Source: CAZPMO01 sp964587515
GTDB lineage: Bacteria; Pseudomonadota; Alphaproteobacteria; MPNO01
Assembly: GCA_964587515.1 (NCBI GenBank)
Contig: CAZPMO010000151.1
Span: 1-12,320, forward strand
Direction: 5' to 3'
DNA: 12,320 nucleotides
Positions within the stretch are counted from its first letter, which is position 1. Each line of letters begins with the position of its first letter. The translations under genes were made by a program, and so were the position numbers. Below the pieces are notes generated by a model. It was not told the DNA's origin, ran no database searches, and worked only from the letters and a program-made list of their open reading frames with translations. Shown piece by piece: positions 6,808 through 12,320 of this stretch.

Positions 6808-7824
6808 ATGAAGTTCAATACGAAAATTCTGGCGCTTGCGCTGGTTCCGCTGATCGGGCTGGGAAACGCCGCGACGGCGCAGGATTTGCGCGTCGGCGCG
6901 GCGACCAATGTCGGCGGCATGGTGGTGTTCGTGGCCCAGGACAAGGGCTTCTTCGCCAAGCACGGCATTGACGCCAAGGTCGTGACCCGCAACTCCGGCC
7001 CCGCGCTGACCAAGTCGCTGCGCGCCGGCGAAATCGATTTCGCGCCGGCCGCGTTCACCAACCTGCCCGCCGCGCTCGAACGCGGGTTGAACCTCCGGGG
7101 CGTCGTCGGCTATGTCGGCAGCTCGTATTCAAAATCGACCAGCGATACCATGATGGGCATCGCGGCGCGGCCCGGCACCGGCATCAAGACGATCGCGGAT
7201 CTCAAGGGCCGCAAGGTCGGCGTCACGTTCGGCGGCACCGGCGACCTCTATTTGCGCACCGTCCTGAAGCGCAACAACATCAAGATCACCGATCTCAAAC
7301 GCATCAATGTGCGCCCGCCCAGCTTCGTGTCGATCTTCGATTCCGGCGGCGTCGAGGCGATCATCGCCTGGGAGCCCAGCCTGACGCGGCTGATGGACAA
7401 GGTGAAGGGCGCGCGTCTCGTGGTGCGCGGCGGCGACTATGTCTGCTTCTGCGCCGTGCTGCACGGCACCCCCGACAAGATCTACAAGGACCGCGCCAAG
7501 ACCCAGAAATTCGTCGATGCGATGTCGGAAGCGGCGGCCTATGTCCGCGATCCGAAAAACGCCGACGAGGTGTCGCAGATCGGCTCGCGTTTCGTGCGCG
7601 GCATGACCCCGGCGCTGGTCAAGCGCACGCTTCAGCATGTGGTCTATGACCCGAGGCTCGGGGCCAACACCGCGAAGGCCTTCAACTTCTCGGTCGAGCA
7701 GCTCATTGCCCAGAAGAAAATGAAGAAGCCCTACGATCCGGGTAAATATCTCGAGCTGTCGTTCATCGCCAGCACGATGAAACGTCATCCCGAATGGTTC
7801 AAGGACCTGCCGTCCGGCATGTAG
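6808..7824 (+). CDS. NitT/TauT-type ABC transporter periplasmic substrate-binding protein
   Basis: This 338-residue protein belongs to the SsuA/TauA/NrtA/THI5-like binding proteins that capture organic acids, sulfonates, nitrate or pyrimidine precursors in the periplasm. Residues 1-24 form a signal peptide (KILALALVPLIGL core, predicted cleavage after ATA at 24). The mature protein starts with DLRVGAATN, followed by VVFVAQDKGFFAKHGIDAKV (39-58), LRAGEIDFAPAAFTNLPAAL (71-90), DLKGRKVGVTFGGTGDLYLR (131-150) and the AWEPSL hinge region (188-193), all typical. An unusual CFC pair (C213, C215) lies in the second lobe. ATG 6808 is chosen over ATG 6781 because AAGGGAGGG (6792-6800) precedes it by 7 bases and it places the signal peptide at the N terminus. 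It heads the importer operon and is divergent from the aromatic operon, which suggests an aromatic acid ligand; this is inference. Confidence 0.9.
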   Translation: MKFNTKILALALVPLIGLGNAATAQDLRVGAATNVGGMVVFVAQDKGFFAKHGIDAKVVTRNSGPALTKSLRAGEIDFAPAAFTNLPAALERGLNLRGVVGYVGSSYSKSTSDTMMGIAARPGTGIKTIADLKGRKVGVTFGGTGDLYLRTVLKRNNIKITDLKRINVRPPSFVSIFDSGGVEAIIAWEPSLTRLMDKVKGARLVVRGGDYVCFCAVLHGTPDKIYKDRAKTQKFVDAMSEAAAYVRDPKNADEVSQIGSRFVRGMTPALVKRTLQHVVYDPRLGANTAKAFNFSVEQLIAQKKMKKPYDPGKYLELSFIASTMKRHPEWFKDLPSGM

Positions 7825-8052
7825 GGTATTATCCCGATTGCCATTGGGGCCTGGTTGATCTAATCCGACGCTTTGTACCCTCTCCCCTTGCGGGAGAGGG
7901 TGGCGCGCGCAGCGCGGCGGGTGAGGGGTGGGCGCCGCCGGCAGGCGGCCAAAAAATGTCTTCTGACGCGCGGACGCGCTTACCCCTCACCCAACCCTCT
8001 CCCGCAAGGGGAGAGGGACGTTTTAGATTCGTCCGCCGGGGAAAGTCGTTAC
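7825..8052. other. Intergenic region carrying a mobile palindromic repeat
   Basis: These 228 bases separate the binding-protein gene from the ATPase gene. Apart from the 140-bp repeat listed separately there is only a short leader. The frame of the ATPase stays open through the repeat, giving a spurious Arg/Pro-rich N-terminal extension from about 7873 that should not be annotated. Confidence 0.75.
7878..8017. repeat. 140-bp composite palindromic repeat (alphaproteobacterial intergenic type)
   Basis: The 23-base arm at 7878-7900 is the exact reverse complement of 7995-8017, and each arm is itself a near-palindrome (CCCTCTCCC..GGGAGAGGG). A second inner pair, GGGTGAGGGGT (7919-7929) and its complement (7982-7992), lies between them, so the whole element can fold into a long cruciform or hairpin. 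Repeats of this look are abundant between genes of many alphaproteobacteria (recollection, not searched). Here it sits inside an operon, where the hairpin could lower expression of the downstream ATPase and permeases relative to the binding protein. Confidence 0.85.
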
Positions 8053-8841
8053 GTGACCGCCAAGCTGATCGTCGAGGGGCTGAGCCACCACTACCCGGAT
8101 GAATATACCGGCGAGTCGGTTCATGCCCTTGACGATATCAACCTCGAGGTCGAGGAGGGGGAACTCGTCGCCGTGGTCGGGCCCAGCGGCTGCGGCAAGT
8201 CGACCCTGCTGAATATTCTCGCCGGCCTGCTGCCGTACCGCGAAGGCCAGGTGAAGGTCGACGGGGCGCCGGTCCATGGGCCGGGGCCCGATCGCGGCGT
8301 GGTGTTTCAGGAACATGCGATCCTGCCGTGGCGCACGGTGGCCCGCAACATCGGCCACGGCCTCGAGCTGCGCCGGGTTCCGAAGGCCGAACGCCAGCGC
8401 CTGGTCACCGAGTTTATCGATCTGGTCGGGCTGAACGGGTTCGAGGACCGCTATCCGCATGAGCTTTCCGGCGGCATGAAGCAGCGCTGCGCGGTGGCCC
8501 GCACGCTGTGCGCCGATCCCGTGATCATGCTGATGGACGAGCCCTTCGCGGCGGTCGACGCCCAGACCCGCATCACCCTTCAGGAAGAACTCAACCGCAT
8601 CGCCATGGCGACGAAAAAGACCATCTTCTTCATCACCCATGCGGTCGACGAGGCGGCGTTCCTCGGCGATCGCTGCTTCGTGTTTTCGCGCCGCCCCGGC
8701 CGGCTGAAACAGACGGTGAGGATCGACATTCCCCGCGAGCGGCGGGTCTGGAAAGACCTGGTTTCCGATCCCGTGTTCACCGAGGCCCGCGACGAGATTC
8801 TGCGGCTGGTCCGCGAGGAAGTGACCGTCGATGATGGCTAG
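8053..8841 (+). CDS. ABC transporter ATPase, SsuB/TauB/NrtD type
   Basis: This 262-residue cytoplasmic ATPase powers the importer. All canonical motifs are present: Walker A GPSGCGKST (43-51), Q-loop VVFQEHAILPW (83-93), signature LSGGMKQR (138-145), Walker B VIMLMDEP (157-164), D-loop AAVDA and H-loop H196 in FFITHAVDEA. The QEHAILPWRTV Q-loop is typical of the nitrate/sulfonate/taurine group. I chose GTG 8053 (VTAKLIVEGL) as the start because conserved sequence begins there and everything upstream in frame is the palindromic repeat. Only a weak GGGGAAAG site precedes it, so the start is somewhat uncertain. The stop overlaps the first permease start by 11 bases, indicating coupled translation. 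Confidence 0.92.
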   Translation: MTAKLIVEGLSHHYPDEYTGESVHALDDINLEVEEGELVAVVGPSGCGKSTLLNILAGLLPYREGQVKVDGAPVHGPGPDRGVVFQEHAILPWRTVARNIGHGLELRRVPKAERQRLVTEFIDLVGLNGFEDRYPHELSGGMKQRCAVARTLCADPVIMLMDEPFAAVDAQTRITLQEELNRIAMATKKTIFFITHAVDEAAFLGDRCFVFSRRPGRLKQTVRIDIPRERRVWKDLVSDPVFTEARDEILRLVREEVTVDDG

Positions 8842-9647
8842 CCAAAGCCGTCCGCTTCGGACATGGCGCGACATCATGGGGGTGGGCGCGGTCAATCTCA
8901 CCCTGGTCACGCTGGGCGTGCTGATCCTGTGGGCGCTGGCCTCGGCCGCGATCGCCAATCCCGACCGTTATCTTCCCTCGCCCTGGGCGGTCGCGCTGTC
9001 GTCGGTCGACATGCTCTATAAGGGCGTGCTGCCGAGCTATTTCGGCGACACCATGGCGCGGCTTGTTCTCGGCAGCCTGATCGGACTGGCGTTCGGCATA
9101 CCGTTCGGGCTTTTGCTGGGGCTCAACCGGACGGTGTCCGACATTTTCTACCCCATCATGAATTTCTTTCAGTCGGTGTCGGGCATCGCGATCTTTCCGA
9201 TCATCGTGATCTGGTGGGGGAACAGCGACAAAACGGTAATGGCCGTCATTCTCTATACCGGTTTTTTTCCCATCGCCTTCAGCGTGCTGTCCGGGGTGCG
9301 CGAAATTCCCATCCGCTATATCAGCNNNNNNNNNNGCGGTGCGCACGCTCGGCGCGTCCCGGTTTCAGATCATCCGCGACGTTCTGGTCCCGGGCGCGAT
9401 GCCGCATATCGCGACGGGGTCGCGGCTCAGTATCGGTTTCGCCTGGCGGGCGGTGATCGCCGGCGAGATGCTGGCCGGGCGCGAAGGGCTGGGGTGGATG
9501 ATCTTCACCGGCCAGGACGCCGATAACACCGCCGAGGTGATCCTCGGCATGATCATGATCGGTCTCACCTGGATCGTCCTCGATCACTATCTGCTGCGGC
9601 CGCTCGAAGCCGACACCATCGAACGCTGGGGGCTGATGCAGCGATGA
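8831..9647 (+). CDS. ABC transporter permease 1 (SsuC/TauC type), interrupted by an assembly gap
   Basis: An inner-membrane permease of the NitT/TauT class. Two pieces are visible: 165 codons from ATG 8831 to 9325 with several hydrophobic helices, and, in a frame shifted by one because of the 10 Ns, 103 codons from 9336 to the stop at 9645-9647. The second piece carries the end of the EAA coupling loop (RTLGASRFQIIRDVLVPGAM). Removing the Ns exactly joins the pieces in frame into a 268-residue protein, and GVREIPIRYIS plus AVRTLGASR together give 20 residues, the same spacing as in permease 2 (GVRGIPRVYEQSVLTMGGSR). So the break is an assembly artefact, not a pseudogene. GAGGAAG (8815-8821) precedes the start by 9 bases. 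It overlaps the ATPase gene by 11 bases and permease 2 by 4. Confidence 0.85.
9326..9335. other. Assembly gap (10 Ns)
   Basis: Ten undetermined bases within the first permease gene. The number looks like a fixed scaffold spacer rather than a measured length: the reading frame and the conserved spacing of the EAA loop both require a net gap of zero bases. Confidence 0.95.
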
Positions 9648-10504
9648 TGGTCGTCGATACCCTTTGGCTCTCGCTGCAACGCCGTTTCGGGCGCCAGAAA
9701 CTGCGCCGGATGTTCCTGGGCTCGATCCCGTTCGTGGTGCTGCTCTCGCTTTGGCAGATGAACACCAGCTTCGGCTGGCTGCCGCCGGTGTTCATCCCGG
9801 AAATCGGCGCCGTGATCGAAGCGGTCTTCACCCTTCAGGAAGACTGTCCGGGCGTCATCAGCGCGCTGGCCATGGACAATGACTGCCTGATGACCAACCA
9901 CATCTTTTCCAGCGTCGGCCGCGTGGCGCTGGCGGCGCTGGTGGGCCTGCCGCTGGGCATCGCGTTGGGCATCCTGGCCGGCATGAACCGCACCGTGTCG
10001 CGCTTCCTGGAGCCGGTCGGCATTTTCGCCAACTCGATCTCCGGCATCGCCTGGATTCCGCTGGCCATCGTGTGGTTCGGGGTCGGCTGGCTGACCACTT
10101 TGTTCATTATGCTCAATACGATCTTCTGGCTGCTGTTTTTCAACGCCATGCTGGGCGTGCGCGGCATTCCCCGGGTCTATGAACAAAGCGTGCTGACCAT
10201 GGGCGGCAGCCGCTGGGATCTGATCACCCAGGTCTATCTGCCGGGCGCCATGCCCAGCATCATCACCGGCATCCGGATGAGCATGGGGTTCGGCTGGCGC
10301 GCCCTGATCGCGGCGGAGATGATCGGCGGCGACAGCGGGCTGGGTTTCATGATTTTCACCTCCGCCCAGGAATTCAAGATCGAGGAGGTCTTCCTCGGCG
10401 TCATCGTGATCTCGCTGATCTGGATGGCGACCGACCGCTATCTCCTGGTGCCCCTGGAAAAATGGACCATCCATCGCTGGGGCATGGTCTGGAAGCCCGA
10501 TTGA
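9644..10504 (+). CDS. ABC transporter permease 2 (SsuC/TauC type)
   Basis: This 286-residue inner-membrane protein has about six hydrophobic segments and the cytoplasmic EAA loop (180-205, EQSVLTMGGSRWD then LPGAMPS) that contacts the ATPase. It is related to but clearly different from permease 1, so the importer is probably a heterodimer of permeases, whereas NitT/TauT systems often use one permease twice. Between the first and second hydrophobic segments, residues 64-85 (QEDCPG..DNDCL) form a loop with two cysteines, C68 and C81, probably on the periplasmic side and possibly disulfide linked; permease 1 has no such cysteines in the matching loop. The ATG overlaps the previous stop in an ATGA junction, giving coupled translation, and the stop lies one base before the next start. 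Confidence 0.92.
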   Translation: MMVVDTLWLSLQRRFGRQKLRRMFLGSIPFVVLLSLWQMNTSFGWLPPVFIPEIGAVIEAVFTLQEDCPGVISALAMDNDCLMTNHIFSSVGRVALAALVGLPLGIALGILAGMNRTVSRFLEPVGIFANSISGIAWIPLAIVWFGVGWLTTLFIMLNTIFWLLFFNAMLGVRGIPRVYEQSVLTMGGSRWDLITQVYLPGAMPSIITGIRMSMGFGWRALIAAEMIGGDSGLGFMIFTSAQEFKIEEVFLGVIVISLIWMATDRYLLVPLEKWTIHRWGMVWKPD

Positions 10505-10505
10505 T

Positions 10506-10880
10506 ATGGCCTCCGTGGTTCCCGACGCTTCCCGGATCATCTGGCGGCGCTGGCATCGCCGCCGCGATGTAAGGTTCGTGGCCGTGATCATGGCCTGCCT
10601 CGCGGCCTATTACGGCTATGGGTTCGCGACCAGTTCGGCGCGCATCACCGACCGGCTGCAGGCGAGGCTGGCCCAGGACCCGGCGCGGGTGAATATCGAC
10701 GTGACCGCGAAATTTCCGCCCGAGGCGTTTCACATGGGCGTCTTTCAGCGCTATGGCAGCATGCGCGGCACCAGCGGCAGAACCGCGACCCTGTTCCGCG
10801 TCAAACCGGCCGACGTGAAATTCCTGTCGCGCAAATACTGGATCGAAAAAATCGACCTCGCCGCCGTCCGCCGGCGTTAG
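10506..10880 (+). CDS. Small membrane-anchored protein of unknown function, last gene of importer operon
   Basis: I do not recognise this 124-residue protein. It has a basic N-terminal segment (RRWHRRRD, 14-21), one hydrophobic helix at about 23-41 (FVAVIMACLAAYYGYGFA), and a remainder of about 80 residues that by the positive-inside rule should face the periplasm. The soluble part has a predicted mixed alpha/beta look, with PPEAFHMGVFQRYGSMRG in the middle and an Arg-rich end. The start is one base after the permease 2 stop, with GGAAG (10491-10495) 10 bases upstream, so it is almost certainly translated with the importer. An accessory role in uptake is the natural inference. Its stop overlaps the stop of the convergent mobA by 4 bases. 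Confidence 0.75.
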   Translation: MASVVPDASRIIWRRWHRRRDVRFVAVIMACLAAYYGYGFATSSARITDRLQARLAQDPARVNIDVTAKFPPEAFHMGVFQRYGSMRGTSGRTATLFRVKPADVKFLSRKYWIEKIDLAAVRRR

Positions 10881-11506
10881 GGCGCTGGAGAGCCCGCCAG
10901 CAACTGTTCGGCGCGGGCGAAATCCTCGGGGCGGTTGACGTTGAAGAAGGGATCGACGGGATCGGCCGCGAAATTGGCGTGGGCCAGTCGGTGGCGCGCG
11001 GTCCACACATCCACCTTGCGAATCTCGTCATCGATCATCGCGCGGCGCAGATCTGCGGCGAGGCGCACCGGCCACAGGGCGAACACCGGATGGTCGCGCC
11101 CGCCCGAGTTGGCGCACGCCATGTCGGCGTCTTCATCCTCGATGGCCGCCGCCAATCGCGACACCAGATCGCCGGGCAGGAACGGCGCGTCGCAGGCGAA
11201 GCTTGCCACATACTCGCAATCCGGCGCGTTGGCCGCCGCCCATTCCAGCCCGGTGAGGACGCCGGCCAGCGGCCCCGCGTAGCCGTCGATCACATCGGTG
11301 GCGATCGGCAGGCCGTAACCGGAAAACCGCGCCGCATCGCCGTTGGTGTTCAGCACCAGGGTCGCGACCTGCGGCGCGGCGCGCGCGATCACGCGGGCCA
11401 GCAGCGTTTCGCCGCCGAGCGCGGCCAGGCACTTGTCGCCGCCGCCCATGCGCCGCGACTGGCCGCCGGCCAGCAGGACGCCCGCGATGGGCGCGTCATT
11501 CGGCAT
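10877..11506 (-). CDS. mobA: Molybdenum cofactor guanylyltransferase MobA
   Basis: MobA joins GMP from GTP to molybdopterin, making the MGD cofactor required by DMSO-reductase-family enzymes such as formate dehydrogenase. The 209-residue protein shows the nucleotidyltransferase signature LLAGGQSRRMGGGDK (11-25), a metal-binding aspartate D106 in ACDAPFLP, D71 in IATDV, and the C-terminal FFNVNRPEDF (187-196) typical of MobA. The length is normal. The CTP-using relative MocA is less likely, given the RRMGG-DK form and the fdhD neighbourhood. Its ATG lies 11 bases inside the end of the upstream GIY-YIG gene, so the two are translationally coupled. The stop TAA shares the TTAG tetranucleotide with the convergent gene. 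Confidence 0.92.
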   Translation of the reverse strand: MPNDAPIAGVLLAGGQSRRMGGGDKCLAALGGETLLARVIARAAPQVATLVLNTNGDAARFSGYGLPIATDVIDGYAGPLAGVLTGLEWAAANAPDCEYVASFACDAPFLPGDLVSRLAAAIEDEDADMACANSGGRDHPVFALWPVRLAADLRRAMIDDEIRKVDVWTARHRLAHANFAADPVDPFFNVNRPEDFARAEQLLAGSPAP

Positions 11507-12098
11507 GGCTCAGCCCCAGCACGGCGTCGGATATCTCGATGGCGTCGGTCCCGATCAGGGTCGCGAGCGTTTCCCGGTCGGCGGCGGCAAGCTGGCTGAA
11601 ATCGCTTTCGATCAGCGTCACGTCGTCGAACGAGGCGCGCGCCACGCCCTGGATGTTCTCGACCTCGCCCACGCCCGAGCGCGATTCCAGCCGGGTCTTC
11701 AGCGCGCCCTCGACAAGGTTGAGATGATCGGGCGTGAACCCCAGCGCATCGTCGCACGACGCGGTAAAGAAGCGCATGCGCGCCGCGTCGTCGGCCGCCG
11801 CCGCCATGGCGGCCGTGATATCGCCATAGGCGGCGAGCCGGTCGGCGAAATCGCCGCGCCCTATGGATTTTCCATCCGCGTCCCGCCGCGTCGCCTGCAG
11901 CCCCAGCAGCGCCGTGATGTGCTGGTCGATGCGTGAGAGAAGGCTCGTGGACTGGCCCACATAGCTGACCGTGCGCCCGGCCTGATAGGTTTTCACGCGC
12001 AGATAGACGCCCGGCGTCTCCAGCACGGCTAGCTGTTCGGGCTCGTCCGGAAAAGCGCCGACACCCACCGGGCCGCGCCAGTCGAGGGTGATGATCAC
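11496..12098 (-). CDS. GIY-YIG nuclease-domain protein of unknown role
   Basis: This 200-residue protein carries a GIY-YIG-like domain: PGVYLRV (29-35) supplies the GIY tyrosine (Y32); SYVGQSTSLLSRIDQH (46-61) supplies YVG, the conserved arginine R56 and H60; and LNLVEGALKTRL (127-138) supplies the likely catalytic glutamate E130. This is the order and spacing of active single-strand or structure-specific nucleases of the family. The C-terminal part (140-200) is acidic and matches nothing I know. GTG 12098 is preferred as start, one base after the fdhD stop; ATG 12149 would add a Pro/Ser-rich stretch overlapping fdhD. The gene overlaps mobA by 11 bases, so it is firmly inside a molybdenum-cofactor operon, an unexpected place for a nuclease domain. 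Whether it cuts DNA at all is open. Confidence 0.75.
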   Translation of the reverse strand: MIITLDWRGPVGVGAFPDEPEQLAVLETPGVYLRVKTYQAGRTVSYVGQSTSLLSRIDQHITALLGLQATRRDADGKSIGRGDFADRLAAYGDITAAMAAAADDAARMRFFTASCDDALGFTPDHLNLVEGALKTRLESRSGVGEVENIQGVARASFDDVTLIESDFSQLAAADRETLATLIGTDAIEISDAVLGLSHAE

Positions 12099-12099
12099 C

Positions 12100-12320
12100 T
12101 CAGTCGGTCTCGGCGAGGCTGGCCTTGCGCTGGGCCTCGGCGGGCTCATCCTCGTCAGCCCCGGGATCGGCGTCGTACTGGATGCGGTCCTCGCCGGCCA
12201 GCGCGACGAAGCGCTTGCCGCGGGCGCGGCCGATCAGGGTAAGACCGGCCTCGCGCGCCAGCTCGACCCCCCAGGCGGTGAAGCCGGAGCGTGAAACCAG
12301 GATGGGGATGCCCATCTGCA
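12100..12320 (-). CDS. fdhD: FdhD, formate dehydrogenase accessory sulfurtransferase (C-terminal part only)
   Basis: Only the last 73 or so residues are in the window; the gene continues past the right edge. The segment GIPILVSRSGFTAWGVEL followed by AREAGLTLIGRARGKRF matches the conserved C-terminal part of FdhD, which passes sulfur from IscS to the bis-MGD cofactor before its insertion into formate dehydrogenase. After the conserved part an acidic tail of roughly 28 residues (YDADPGADEDEP and on) extends beyond the usual end of the family. The stop lies one base before the GIY-YIG gene. With mobA two genes downstream, this indicates a formate dehydrogenase locus to the right. Confidence 0.85.
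   Translation of the reverse strand, partial: QMGIPILVSRSGFTAWGVELAREAGLTLIGRARGKRFVALAGEDRIQYDADPGADEDEPAEAQRKASLAETD

Noticed and set aside
7873..8052. An N-terminal extension of the ATPase reading through the palindromic repeat.
   Set aside because: The peptide is the translation of a mobile repeat (PLPLRER and PSPNPLPQGER type), a known source of over-extended gene calls; conserved ATPase sequence starts at 8053.
8831..9647. A frameshifted permease pseudogene.
   Set aside because: The frame change coincides exactly with the 10-N gap, and both halves are well conserved and join perfectly without it.

Overview
The window is GC-rich, gene-dense DNA with the codon bias and short or overlapping gene junctions of a high-GC Proteobacterium. 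An alphaproteobacterium is most likely: there is a CCCTCTCC..GGGAGAGGG-type intergenic palindrome, an FdhD/MobA formate dehydrogenase maturation cluster, and several molybdo-enzyme and catabolic genes. This assignment is inference from style and gene content. No rRNA, tRNA or CRISPR array was found. A run of 10 Ns at 9326-9335 marks a draft or metagenome assembly join.

Layout. Positions 1-292 hold no gene I can support. 293-649 (+) is a MazG/DCTPP1-like nucleotide pyrophosphohydrolase. 738-3698 (+) is a xanthine dehydrogenase/CoxL-family molybdopterin subunit fused at its C terminus to a CoxG-type SRPBCC domain, with no medium (FAD) or small (2Fe-2S) subunit gene beside it. A non-coding stretch (3699-3881) carries a MITE-like nested inverted repeat between convergent genes. 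6607 down to 3882 (-) is a three-gene operon: DinB-fold protein, then a salicylate-hydroxylase-like flavoprotein monooxygenase, then an amidohydrolase-family decarboxylase.

Divergently, across a 200-bp region with palindromes, lies a NitT/TauT-type ABC importer: substrate-binding protein (6808-7824), ATPase (8053-8841), two different permeases (8831-9647 and 9644-10504), and a small membrane-anchored protein of unknown function (10506-10880). A 140-bp mobile-type palindromic repeat sits between the binding-protein gene and the ATPase gene. At the right end, on the minus strand, is a tightly coupled set fdhD (partial), a GIY-YIG nuclease-domain protein, and mobA.

How the genes may work together. 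The importer and the divergent monooxygenase/decarboxylase operon look like an uptake-plus-degradation unit for an aromatic (hydroxybenzoate-like) acid; the substrate cannot be read from sequence. FdhD and MobA point to bis-MGD cofactor maturation for a formate dehydrogenase encoded to the right of the window. The CoxL-like protein should use a cytosine-dinucleotide form of the cofactor and is therefore probably not a MobA client. The least ordinary items are the CoxL-CoxG fusion, the GIY-YIG protein inside the fdhD-mobA operon, the DinB protein in a catabolic operon, and the assembly gap, whose removal exactly restores a permease.
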